From the NCBI RefSeq assembly GCF_026210795.1, contig NC_089433.1:3683001-3747000 (forward strand): 64,000 nt of DNA. Direction: 5' to 3'. Made by a program: the position numbers and the translations under genes. Positions 21,640 through 33,500 of this stretch are shown here, one piece after another (the first letter of the stretch is position 1; each line of letters starts with the position of its first letter). Under the pieces are notes generated by a model, which was not told the origin of the DNA, ran no database searches, and was given only the letters and a program-made list of their open reading frames with translations. This stretch comes from Rhizophagus irregularis (lineage: Eukaryota; Glomeromycota; Glomeromycetes; Glomerales; Glomeraceae).

Positions 21640-23148
21640 ATGTCTACTGAACTGTTTTCTAGATTATTAAGCCAAAATTATATTGAACTATTAGAGGATA
21701 ATGAGTATTATGATATTACAATTGAAGTTGGTGAAGATCCTAATGTAAAAATCTTTCGCGCTCATATGAATATTTTATGTTACCGTTCTTCGTACTTACG
21801 ACGAACTTTGACTTCTAATAAAAAGAATGATAATGGCGTTTTATCACATATCAAATTACCAAATATATCTCCAGAAATCTTTCAAATTGTTTTAAGGTAA
21901 ATTTATTAAATATTATATAATTGAACCTTAACTAATATACTTGTAACTACAAAATTTAAAATTTTTTCATATAGGTATATTTACGGTGGCATTCTTTCAT
22001 TGAATGGACAAGAAACTTCGGATATTCTAAATGTATTGGTAGCTGCAGATGAGCTTCATCTTCAAGAACTAGTTAACTATTTACAAAAATATTTAATTGA
22101 AAATAATTCTGAGTGGTTAGAACAACATTTTGAACTTATTCATCAAACAAGTTTTCAATCCAAATCATTATCAGAACTTCAAGAATTTTGTACAAATTTA
22201 ATGGCCGAATCTCCTGAAAAAATATTTCAATCGTTTGATTTTACTTCTCTTCCTGAGAAATCTTTAGTTTCACTTCTCAGAAGGGATGATTTACAAATGA
22301 AAGAAATTGAAGTGTGGGAACATGTATTAAAATGGGGTCTTGCGCAAAATCCAAATCTCATTCCAGATCTTGAAACCTGGTCGGATGATGATTTCAAAAC
22401 AATGAAAAATACTCTACAACATTGTTTACCTTTAATTAGATTTTGTTGTTTATCATCTATTGAATTCTCACGAAAAATTCGGCCGTATAAAAAACTTTTA
22501 AGTCATCAATTATATGAAGGCCTATTAAATTCCTATTTGGATCCTGATAGAGTATCCACTGATAATTCTTTACTTCCCAGAAATTTTAGTATGGATAAAA
22601 TTATTGATTCAAAATTAGTTAATTTAAATATTGTTTCATTTATTTCAAAGTGGATTGATAAAATAGAAATTGACAAATTTTCTCATCTTAGAGAATTATA
22701 TTTACCATACAAATTTAAATTATTATTAAGAGGAAGTCGAGATGGATTTACCCCTAAAAAGTTTCATGAATTATGTGATTATAAATATAATACTGTTACA
22801 TTCATTAAAACAAAAGGGATAGATGAAATTTTTGGTGGATATAATCCTTTAAAATGGGAATCTTCTAATACTTGGGGTGAAACTAATGATAGTTTTATCT
22901 TTTCTTTTATAAATAAGAATATTAAAGATGCAATTGTAAGCAAAGTAGAAAATATAGATCATGCATTGAACTATCACCCTAAACATGGTCCATATTTTGG
23001 TCAGGATATTGTTATATGGAATGAAAATCAATTTGCGGATTATAAAATAATTCGCTGTAAAAAGAACATTTATAAAAAAAAGATAAGGGATTCTGAAGAT
23101 TATTTTTCTATAGAAGATTACGAAGTATTTCAAATCATAAAGCGCTAA
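21640..23148 (+). CDS. BTB-BACK-TLDc protein, copy D
   Basis: Exons 21640-21896 and 21975-23148 (intron 78 nt) encode 476 aa. The BTB exon differs at a few residues (SSYLRRTLTSN, IVLR). BACK has the variant SLLRRDDLQMKEIEVWEHVL. TLDc reads LLLRGSRDGFTPKKFHELCD and FIFSFINKNIKDAIVSKVEN, ending FQIIKR. It lacks the TTGCATTGTGAAACG upstream block found before most other copies, so its expression may differ. The 3' flank block is present from about 23210. Confidence 0.92.
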
Positions 23149-23895
23149 TTTAATTTGAAATAAAAATAATTTCTTTTTATTATAACAATCAATATAATAA
23201 ACCATAAGAATTTAATTGGATGGAACGCAATCGTATTTTAATTTTTTTTTTTCTTTTACAATTAAAAATATTATTTGAATGATTTCATAGTTCCGTAACT
23301 TGTGATATTTTTAACACTTGGATATTATTTAACACTTATAATTTATGAAATATTTAAGAAAAAGTTAAAGTTTTAACATGAATTTTTATTTATATAGTAA
23401 ACCAACTTTATTTAAAAAAGAAAAAGTAGTACAAATATAAACATATATATATAAATTAGTAAGCAGAATTTTAAATAAAAAACGAATAATTTGTTTCTTC
23501 GTAATGATTAACAAGGAATCTAACCAAAATAATGTCCTTTTTGGATAATACTAGGCGGCATTATGTAGTTCTGGTTCTGAAGAGACGCGTAGAGCTAACA
23601 ATAAACGAGTTGTTATCAATTTACAGTATATATTGCTCGAGTCCTATACAAGTGCTTTGAATTTAAAATTGGGAACGAGATTGATTAGACTCATGACCAT
23701 ACATTATAAAATTCGCAAATTAACGAGATTTTATGTTCGCACAGTTAGTCATTCCAACTTAATTGTTTAAAATTACTCACCCCTCTATTTTTTTTTGCAT
23801 GAAATTTACCATTAAACATCATCCCATACCGAACAAATTCAATACAGATGATTTGTAATTGCAAATACGAATGCATCTAAATTATCTATCTACAT
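23149..23895. other. 3' flank of gene D and unrecognised sequence
   Basis: About 23210-23320 matches the 3' flanks of the other BTB genes, and 23620-23760 shows weaker similarity to the farther 3' flanks near 36100 and 52600. No gene is seen. Confidence 0.5.
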
Positions 23896-24273
23896 TTAAC
23901 TACAGCAGTATTTCTCTAAAATTTTTTCTATCTTCTCTGACCTCACCGCTGTTAACACGCTTCTTAATATCTTTATTAACTTCTTGATCTTTATGAAGTC
24001 TTGACTATAAACCGCGTTCAGAGCGTAGTATTCTTCAACTCTCTTCACTAATAAATCGTTTCTTCCTATTCTTTTCCAGTAAATCCCACTCAGATAATCA
24101 TCCGTAACTGAAGACTTACCTTCCTGCACTGAATCTCTATATTTTGGTCTTTTTTCATCTTTATGTTTCGATTTCACTATCCAAACGTAGTCGGTGCCTA
24201 TCTCTTCCTATTTTTAAAAAATCTAAATTTAATAAACATATAAAATATATATGTTAAATACGTATTCATCCAT
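23896..24273 (-). CDS. Hypothetical 107-aa protein, two exons
   Basis: The model uses exon 1 24262-24273 (ATG, four codons) and exon 2 23896-24207, joined over a 54-nt intron with GTATTT donor and TAG acceptor; both junctions are in phase 0. The product starts MDEYEEIGTDYVWIVKSKHK and is rich in Lys, Arg and Glu, without membrane segments or a motif I recognise. The only support is the open frame extending exactly to a splice acceptor and a matching short first exon. It could be the 3' exon of a decayed larger gene. Confidence 0.33.
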
Positions 24274-25333
24274 TTTACAAACACCTGCTTAAATTTACTG
24301 ACTTCACTGTGCCGCTTGCCGACTTGCCATTTCTCAAACATTTCAACGAATTACTATTTATTTTACAAGCATGATCGACATATTGACATGAAATTTTGCC
24401 TTTACACTTGGCCGGGTTGTCGGATTGTCGGTAGCCAATCAGCTCAAAAAATTGAGTCACGTGATATTAGCTAAATCATGTGTTCGTTATTTTTTCAATT
24501 TGCCAACAACCAGACAAGCCGGAAACTCTCGCATAAAAATTTGCCAAGTGTTCTGTACATTATGAAATCAGCTGATAAAGTTTTTTTACTGACGGAATTT
24601 ATTGCATGTAACAAGCAAAATAGAATTTTTATTTATTAAATAAATTTAGTTTTATCTATTAACTATAAAAATACGCGATAATCATTCTTTTGCTTTTTAA
24701 AGGTTGAAATTAAGGCGCAGTAGGAAGTAGTTGATAAATTATAAATTTTCTGTGAGAAGTCGGGTAATTTTTATGTAATTTCAGTAAAATGAAGTTAGGT
24801 ATTTTTTTCATGTCAGCAAAATAGAAATCGACATTCGACATGTCGGTGAAATGTCTGTAAATCAGAATCGTAGGCTGTTTTCAAAAAGGCAATGCCAAAG
24901 ACATTAAAATAACCATAGTATATATAACTCGACCAATTCTCATCCTTTTACAATTACTAGATGCCAAGTAATTACATTTACGTTTTTATTTCGAAGATAA
25001 AAAATTCAAAATACTCATTTTCGAACTTATTATATTGTTTCCAGATTTTAATTAAATCATTTAAATCATCATCATAGAGAATACTTCTTTAATATCATTT
25101 TCCGTATCTTTATTTTAATTGTTTGTATCGTTACATTCCATTGACTTTCTGGTTTTTATAATAATTCCAATAGTAAAAAAAGAGAAACTGATAGTTATAA
25201 GACGTGAATAAATACGTTCGAAGAAATCTCATCATTTTACTAGACCATCAACGAAAGTTTTAATAATTTTATTTATAACAAAATTTTTATCACTAGTAGT
25301 CAATTCCATTTATTTTCGTTTCCTATTTAACAC
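24274..25333. other. Intergenic, no supported gene
   Basis: 24280-24540 is less AT-rich, with repeated TTGCCGACTTGCC-like words and a TCACGTGA at 24457-24464, and may be a decayed element. A short minus-strand reading near 25050-25100 looks protein-like but is bounded by stops. Nothing else is recognised. Confidence 0.4.
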
Positions 25334-26965
25334 TCACTTTGTCGGAACTTTTCTTATTGATAACAGATAAATAAGTATTCCAACTAAAATCCTATAATTC
25401 AATGGAATAAAATGAAAATTGAGCAATTGTACCACCGACCACAATTTATAATTATTAATTAAAGTAGGTACAAAAGCCTGTGTATATTGAGAAGGAAAAA
25501 AAATATTAATATTAAGTAAAACAATATCTTTAAGATAAATATTCTGGGAGGAATTTATATTTACATCTCCAATCTTTTCTAAAATTTAAGATTTTTCTTG
25601 ACCTTCTAATAATGCCTGACCTACGAAAAATGTTGTAATAAAACATGGTGCGAATATAGCCTGATCTAAAGTGACACGCGTTAATAGTCCTTTATAGAAA
25701 AAGAAAATAAATAAATAAATTAATTTGGAATAAAATAATTAATATTATAATGTATAGGTATATATTACCTAACATGGGATTAATTGTAGTGTTATCACCG
25801 ATTTGGTATGGAGTGATAACTAACGTCAGAGATGTTAAAGTGAACAGTCAATGACAAAAAGGCCAAGTAATAAAATGATAAGTGTTTTGATAATATTGTG
25901 ATCAAATATAAGAGTATCACTAATAATTCTCAGTAGAAAATTAATAATGATGATGGTAAACAATGTAAGAGTTTCTTAAGATAGAAATCTATCAAACAAA
26001 TAATAACAAACACAAAGGTAAAACAAATAAAACACGCAAAAAGTTTACTACAAAGAAAAACTAACAACAAATCATACAAAAACACAATACTTCGGATAAC
26101 ACAATCTAAACTCACTGTTAGATTACCCAGGTGTTAACAACCTTTATTCAAAAGAAAATATTGCTCTATATATGTTTACATTTGCACACATGACAGTTTG
26201 AACTTATCAATATTATCCTATTATACTAATACGATTAATCAATCAATTGTCCTTTTTCCATTGCAATTATCTGTAGAAACCTTCCTATTGCTATTTCGTA
26301 TAAGTTCTATGTGTCTATATGATTCATCAACTATGTAAAGTTCAAGAAACTTCTCTAGCTAAACTAATAAAGCAATTTTCTAAGGTTATAATAATTAAAC
26401 TGATACTTATAATTGAATACTTATGAGTCAAAAGTACTAATAATACTAAAAGTGGTTAATTAATGTAAATAACTAATAAAACTAAATTATATTATAAGTA
26501 ATGTTTCATATTGTAATAAACTCAGCCATAATCATAGGATTTCTGTGTACTATATCATGTGACTTGTTCGATCTTCAACTATTTTCATGGGCAACCCTAA
26601 CAATAATCTTTGATTAATTCTATCTCAAGCAAAAATTTTGGTAACAGTAGCAAACCGGTCTAAATAAAGACCAGATAGCTGTGGATGGGCCCTTATTTAA
26701 TTTATTACAAAAAATTTTAGAAATAAAATTTTTCATCTTTAAATAATAATGCTTACAGCTATACTGCCTATACATAAACCAAATCCTCCAAGTCTTAAAA
26801 TTCTATAAAAATTATGAGATTTTAACCCTCTTGGTTTAACAAATTGTTGTGCTATAATATTTCCTGTAACAAATAATGTTCCTGAATAAATTCAAATTTA
26901 TAATAATATTAAATTCTTATTTCATTACGGAATAAATGATTTTTGTACCAACTGAAAAAAGACAT
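25334..26965 (-). pseudogene. Mpv17/PMP22-family (SYM1-like) membrane protein gene, decayed
   Basis: No long open frame exists, but exon-sized pieces in order match the Mpv17/PMP22 family: a start MSFFSWYKNHLF (26929-26965); GNIIAQQFVKPRGL and FYRILRLGGFGLCIG (from 26881, after a TTCAG acceptor); a GPIHSY / YLDRFATVTK part near 26600-26692; LLTRVTLDQAIFAPCF (about 25600-25700, joined in phase to TTINPMLG at ~25765-25790); and NYKLWSVVQLLNFHFIPLNY (~25350-25450), stop at 25334-25336. Defects: a frameshift in the LDRFATV part, an in-frame TAA at 25586-25588, and an ~800-bp gap before LLTRV. Family members are four-helix proteins of the inner mitochondrial or peroxisomal membrane. Exon borders are inferred. 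Confidence 0.72.
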
Positions 26966-27358
26966 ATCGTAGTATATAATTGAAGAATTTTAGGAAAGGA
27001 AAATGGAGGAGTTGAAAAAGTTTAAATCTATATTTAGAATTTGACCCTCCACCCTTCCATATAAGGGTTTTAAATTTGCACGACTAAGGTCGGATTTAGA
27101 GTAATAATTCTCCGACACCCAATTATTACTTTTTCAAGTGTTTTTGCAGTAATGATAAACAATATATAATAATAATATGATGATCTAAGTAATAGGAACG
27201 ATCAGTAATATTGAAACTTTTTTTTTTAGCTATGTCAACACGTCATAAAGATACCTATTTAAATTAAATAATTTGTATATGTTTAATTAAGATTTTTTTT
27301 AAAAAATAATAGTACTATTAACCAGAAATAAACGAAATAAACGGAAATGTTATTAATA

Positions 27359-27510
27359 TAGTCAAGACCTGTTATTCGTTATTCGATATACCGATATACA
27401 GTATATATTAAATTTTACTTTCTCACTATATGAGAGTAAATATCGGTATAATTTGATATATCGGAATTTTTCAATGATCTTCAACATATCGTTATATCGG
27501 AGTTTGACTG
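27359..27510. mobile_element. 152-bp pogo-type MITE
   Basis: Ends are TAGTCAAGACC at the left and, inverted, CAGTCAAACTCCGATATAAC at the right. Both are flanked by TA (27357-27358 and 27511-27512). The interior contains mirrored GATATACCGATAT-like words. No coding capacity. Confidence 0.65.
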
Positions 27511-27565
27511 TATTTATTAATATAACTTACAAAATGAGAGTGTACATGAAATTCCGTGTTAAGTT

Positions 27566-27632
27566 ATGCGACATTTTTGTTACGCGACATACGCGACATA
27601 CGCGAAAATTAATATAGAAATACGCGACAATT
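27566..27632. repeat. Short interspersed repeats of (A)CGCGACA
   Basis: The word CGCGACA or GCGACA occurs five times within about 70 bp, partly in tandem (ACGCGACATACGCGACATAC). It is unusual in such AT-rich DNA. No function is known. Confidence 0.6.
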
Positions 27633-29169
27633 ATTGATAGATTGATCGGTAACTATGTTGATTATATTGTGATTGATTGAGGCGTAGTGCAGTAATGGGT
27701 CATTGCGAATTACATAATTTGTAAAAAGTTTGTACTACAAAAAAATATATAAAAAGGCCTTACCTCCTTTTTTTTTATTATTATTTCTAAATTTCTCTAA
27801 TATATATCCGAACCAACTACTTGAGATGACCCAAATACTCCACCCAAATACTCTAGGCGGCCAGGTCCACCAAAACTTTTACGATATATGTGAGAGGTCT
27901 TTTTATTCCTCTTAAACTATTTTATAAACAAAAAACTTCTTTCTTACCGAAAGCAAACTTACACACAAAACTCCTTCCATATCTTCAAAGCGGAACAGCA
28001 TTAAGTGGTGAGTATAAATAACAATTTGCCGGATGGACGTACGAGTACGAGTTCACCGGAGAAGGGTTCGCTGAAAGTCTTCCGGATGGTGGACTGTTAT
28101 GATTGACATAGAGGTTTATGTGCTCGGAGTACGTACCATTTGCTACTGGCTATGTAGTCATCTGCTTTGTGCACAAGTCGTAGCTACAATGATGCCACAT
28201 AGGTGATCCCCAAGCCGATCCATATGGGAGGGCAGGCCGTGGTGCCCGTGGAAATGACACATATTTTTATGTCATCATGGTCACTTAGTTATTATTATTG
28301 AATACTATGTAAGATTTGCCATAGATCCTATGATGGCCACATAGGTGTCCTGGGGTTCCCTGCTTAGGCATAATTAACAGGGTGATAAATCTCATATGGT
28401 ATGAGGTGATAGTTACTAAAAATTTTGTAAATTCTATAGGGTATGCTGTACATGACCAAATCGTCTTGAAAATAGTTAACTGTCTCCCTTACTAGCTTTC
28501 TTATACATTATGGCACATTGTAGTATTCTGCCTTTCTAAAGCAAGCAGAGGCACTCGAAAAGGATAATAATAATTTATTTAGTAATAATAAGTGAGTATT
28601 ATCAAAATTTATGAAAAAGATTGATTTAATTTTAATTCTTTAATTTTTAATTCTTGTTTCTTGTATTTCCAGATGGATATACTTTTTTTTTTATTTTTGA
28701 AACCTGATTTTCGCTCTTTTCTTAGTTTGCGTTGTTCAACTAGTAAAACTTAGATTCTGCTTTTATTATCAATTTTACAGTTTATACTATTGTGAAAAAG
28801 TTTGTTATTTTTTTATAATATATTTATCTTTTTGCATAAATATCATGATTAATAATGGACCAAATTTTTTAATAACAACTACTGACATTTAAACTAATGA
28901 CAACTACCGCAGTTGAACCACAATTGAATCGCGCATTCATACGCTCAAGAATTTTTGGACTTTGAAACATAATAGCTTTATTAGATAGCTATTGACGCGC
29001 TTTATTCAGAAAAACTTTAATCAGTAGAGACGAAGGTAAAGTAATTATTTTATAATGCTGACTGAAATTAACCGAAATTCTATTGTGGATTTGTTGTATT
29101 TGAACACCAACAGAAAGTTAAAAGTAGACATTGAAAATTTGGAAAAATTTGGAAATTAATAATATGCCA

Positions 29170-29843
29170 ACCGGGATAATATAATGCTTTACCCATATTT
29201 TTTTACATGACTTATAAAAATTGACTTATCAAATTTATTTTTATTCTTAAAAGAAAATATAAAACTATAATAAGATTGACTCCAATTACCAGACGATTTC
29301 CATATTGAAGGATTATATCACTCAGAATTTCTCCAGTTCCTTTTACTTCAATAAAAGTAACGGTATTAAGCTTATCATCGCATAATTCATGAAATTTTTT
29401 AAGAGAAAATCCATCTTGGCTTTCTCTTAACGACAACTTAAAATTGTACGGCTAATTTTCTAAGATACGCAAATTTATTATTAATATCAACTTTATCAAT
29501 CCATATTTAAATTAATAATCTTTGAATCAATAATTCCGTTAATTTTAGATCTCTAGGAAGTGGAATGTTATTAGAATTTGGTTCACTATCAGTATCAGGA
29601 TCCATATAAGAATTTAATAAATCTTTGTAAATTTGGTGATTTAAAAGTTTTTTATATGACTAAAAAAATCTGATTAAAGGTATACAATTTTGTAAAGTAT
29701 CTTCCATCATTTTGAAATCATCACTGTCTAAGTATCAAGGATCTGAAATGAAGATTCTGATTTTGTGCGACACCCCATTTTAACATATGATCCAAACTTC
29801 ATTTGTAAATCATCTCCTTTAATAAGTGAAATTAATGATTTTT
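29170..29843 (-). pseudogene. Inverted BTB-BACK-TLDc relic (BACK to TLDc)
   Basis: Read on the minus strand, it follows the family from SLISLIKGDDLQMK through the WSDDDFK-like part to LRESQDGFSLKKFHELCDDK and the SFIFSFKNKN part. It has many small deletions and stops. The BTB exon is absent. It is the only family member in the opposite orientation, so it moved by an inversion or an ectopic copy event. Confidence 0.8.
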
Positions 29844-30355
29844 CGTATTATGTTTTTCAATGTATGTGTTAACCCGAGTATTTCTCTTTTTTGAATTTTC
29901 TATTTATATATATATATTTTTTCTGTAATACCTTTTTCTTTTACAGTCTTCAGCTTCAGTAAGTTTTTTTTGTAGAATCGGTAAGTTTTATTTTTTATTA
30001 TTAATTTTGGTTTTTTTGTATTAATTTTTTTTTATCTTTTTTTGTAGTTTTATAGATTATTTTCCTGCTAATATATCAGTTATATCTAAAACATGTACGT
30101 AATAAAAATAAATAATTATGTAATCGATGATTTTTTCCAAAGTTTCTATACCACTAATCAAGTGTCTGTCATGATGTATTCAAAAAAGTTTTTAACATTA
30201 TATTTATATTAATCTTTACTGACAAATTAAACTACCTGTATTCAGAAAGGTCTTTACAAATATATATATACCCTTTCAAAAAAATATTACGATTCATTAT
30301 CATACTGTATTGCGTAATCGATTAATATTCTAATTTTTTTTTATCACTTATGCAG
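29844..30355. other. Pyrimidine-rich intron-like sequence
   Basis: AT-rich with long T runs and several splice-like words (TTTTACAG, GTAAGT, TTTTTGTAG). It probably includes upstream introns of the coding exon at 30356, but I could not define an upstream exon with confidence. Confidence 0.35.
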
Positions 30356-30517
30356 GAAATCCAGGAAAGAATTTCAAATTTACACGAAAAAAAAATTCAT
30401 ATACTCAAAAAAGCGGTTAGACACATACAAACCAAAAAATTACGAAAACCAACGAAATTTGAAATCTTTTATAACGTAATAGGATCACAAACTAAAAAAA
30501 CCACCCCAGCCAAATGA
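30356..30517 (+). pseudogene. Coiled-coil coding exon interrupted by the foldback element
   Basis: After a TTATGCAG acceptor a frame reads EIQERISNLHEKKIHILKKA and onward, basic and coiled-coil-like, to a stop at 30515-30517 that lies inside the foldback element. At the other side of the element, from 34043, the same frame resumes after the duplicated target and reads TLRRIKKLELQI before a TAA at about 34071-34073. The empty site would thus give one continuous C-terminal exon of about 60 codons. The upstream exons and the function are unknown. The related ending GCAGATCTAAAT recurs near 46635 before gene H. Confidence 0.5.
30494..30501. repeat. 8-bp target duplication of foldback element, left copy
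   Basis: AAAAAAAC occurs at 30494-30501 and again at 34035-34042, directly outside the inverted ends. Because it is an A run the match is weaker proof than usual, but the frame continuity of the interrupted exon supports it. Confidence 0.7.
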
Positions 30518-33500
30518 TCGACATAGTTTCTAAGCTAAGTGGGCGTGTAATTTCAAATACTAACCACATGTATTACAGAAATCAAAGAAAATTTCTTATT
30601 CTAATAAATAAAAAAAAAAATTAGTAATTTTATTTATATATTTTATTAAATATTTTACAATTGATTTCTTATATCAAAAATTTAATCATTATAAGGGCGA
30701 TTTTAACGCTAAATCGGCGGTGAAACACTACATCCTAGCTTATAAACTGCCCATGGGCCAGATTAGCCCACGAGATCTGATTGGTCCAAACAACTTACCA
30801 ACATTTAATTACAAATAAGGCAATTTTATAACTTTTGACCGGATATTTACTTATAAACTCATGGTTAAGGATTGCATTAATGTACATTTTGTACCACCTT
30901 GTAACTATAAAAAAGGCAAAAATTTTTTCAAGGTTACACATTAATTTGGCCAGAATTAAGATAATTTCGCCCAGAAAAATTTGGCCGGAATTATAAAACG
31001 GACATAAATGTCCGTTTGCAAATTTGGCCAGAATTATAAAAACGGACATAATTTGGCCGGAATTATAAAAACGGACATTAATGTCCGTTTTTGTAAATTT
31101 GGTCAGCATTATAAATGCAAATATTATAAATTGCATCAATTTATGTAATCATAGAAAAAATAAATTATAACTTGTTAGCTTTGTCTCATCAAGACATTAA
31201 ATTGTTAAATTGTGGTTTCTATCATCAATAGATCATGGAAAGTTATTGGCATTTGGAAATATTTAAGAATACAAAAAAATTCTTTTCAAACAATGTAAAT
31301 ATCTTATTATTTATTAATCCTAAAGGTATAAAACTCCTACCACTTAATACATCTCAATACAATCCAACAAGCTGTGTATTATTTTTTTACAATTACTTGA
31401 TGACAAGTTAATGCAATTTAACTTTTAGCAATTTGGTATATTTTAACCAAAAAAAATTTTTTTATTGTAAATTTAAGTTATTTAACATTTAAAAAATGAT
31501 TTTTTGTTTTTATTTTTTACTATTAAATACAAATTATTTCAAAAATGCAGAAAATTAAATCTTTTAATTATTATTTAAAAATTATGCTATTAAATAAAAC
31601 ATTATTTTTTTTTGTTTTTTATTTACTTTTTTATTAGATCTAAAAATTGTCAGAAATTTAAATCCTTCAATTATTAATACATTACATATTTATGGAAGTT
31701 AAATAAACATACTTATTTAGTAATGTAATTTAGCAATTAACATTGATTAATTTTGATTTTATTAATTTTTTTTTTTATTTGATGATTTTGATCCAAATTA
31801 TTTCGAAAATTGATAGAAATTTAAATGATTTGGCTCTTTTAATTATTAATACATTACATATTTATAGAAGTTAAATAAACATACTTATTTAATCTATTTA
31901 ATGTAATTTAGCAATTAACATTGATTTTATTTTAATATTATTTTATTTTTTTATTTGATCTAAATTATTTAAAATTTGATAGAAAATTAAAGGATTTGAT
32001 TCTTAATTATTAGTACATTATATATTTATGGAAGTTAGATAAACATACCTATTTACTAATAATGGAATTTAATATTTAAAATTATTTTATTAATATAAAA
32101 CTTAATTTTTGTTTGTTTTTATTTACAGTATTTTTAGTATTTTTTTATTTTTTTTATTTTTTTATTAGATACAAATTATTTTAAATATTGTTAGAAATTG
32201 GATCAACAAAATTTATTGAAAAAATTTGGATTTGCAAATATTGCAGTAAATGTTTACCAGTACATTTCGCAAATCCAAATTTTTTTTAATGAATGATTTT
32301 GTTGATCTAATTTCTAACAATATTTAAAATAATTTGTATCTAATAAAAAATAAATAAATAATAAATACTGTAAATAAAAACAAAACAAAAATTAAGTTTT
32401 ATATTAATAAAATAATTTAAATATTAAATTCCATTAAATAGGTATGTTTATTCAATTTCTATAGATATAATAATATACTAATAATTAAAAGAATCAAATC
32501 ATTTAACTTTCTAATAATATTTAAAATAAATTATATCTAATTAAAAAAAAGAATAAAACTAAAATAAAATCAATGGCCTATTAATAAAATAATTTTTCAA
32601 TTGCTAAATTGCATATGTAATGTACTAATAATTAAAGAATCTAATTTTTTGACAATTTTTAGCATCTAATAATAAAAAAAATATTTTAATTAATAAAATA
32701 ATTTTAATTACCAAATTACATTATTAAATACCAATATGTTTATGTAACTTTTACATATATTTAATTTACTACTAAATACTAGGTATATTTATATATGTAA
32801 CTTCCACATATATTTAATATACTAATAATTGAAAGATCCAATTTTTTGGCAATTTTAAAAATAAAAAAACCAAAAAGTCAATATTTTTTCAATAAAACAA
32901 TTTTTTAAATGCCAAATAGCATTAAATAAATAGTATATTTATGTAACATTATCTACAAAGATAGTATATAATGAATTGGATAATTAAATAATTATTTATA
33001 TATTCTTAATGTAATATATATATATTATATTAAAGTAAACTTCCATAAATAGCATGTGATGTATTATTTTATAACAATTAGAATAATAAATTAAATTATT
33101 AATAAATTATATCAATTATAAATTTTTGTAAATTTTCTTTACAAAATTTTCGTATAATATTTATAAAACACAATGTTCATATAACTTTTATATATTAAAT
33201 AAATAATAAACAATATCTAGTATTCTGATTTAAAAAAAAAACAAATGTCTATTATCTGATTAAATATTTACATTAAATTGCTAAAAGCTAAACTGCTTTA
33301 GCTTGAAATCAAGTAATTACAAATAGAAAGATAAAATATATATAGCTTATTGAATTGTTTTTTTGAGATATTTAAATGGTAGCAGTTTTATACCTTTAGG
33401 ATTAATAAATAAATAATAAAATCATATTAACATTTTCTTGAAATAATTTTTTATATATTTATAAATGATAATAACTTTTATTTATTGATAATAGAAATAT

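Larger units (their letters stand above)
26966..29169. other. Gene-poor stretch with small repeats and a GC-richer island
   Basis: It holds a MITE (27359-27510), an ACGCGACA repeat cluster (27566-27632), and an island at about 27990-28420 that is clearly richer in G and C and contains two related words, GATGCCACATAGGTGATCC and GATGGCCACATAGGTGTCC. No open frame there is convincing, and no tRNA-like fold was recognised. The remainder is AT-rich and unannotated. Confidence 0.45.
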
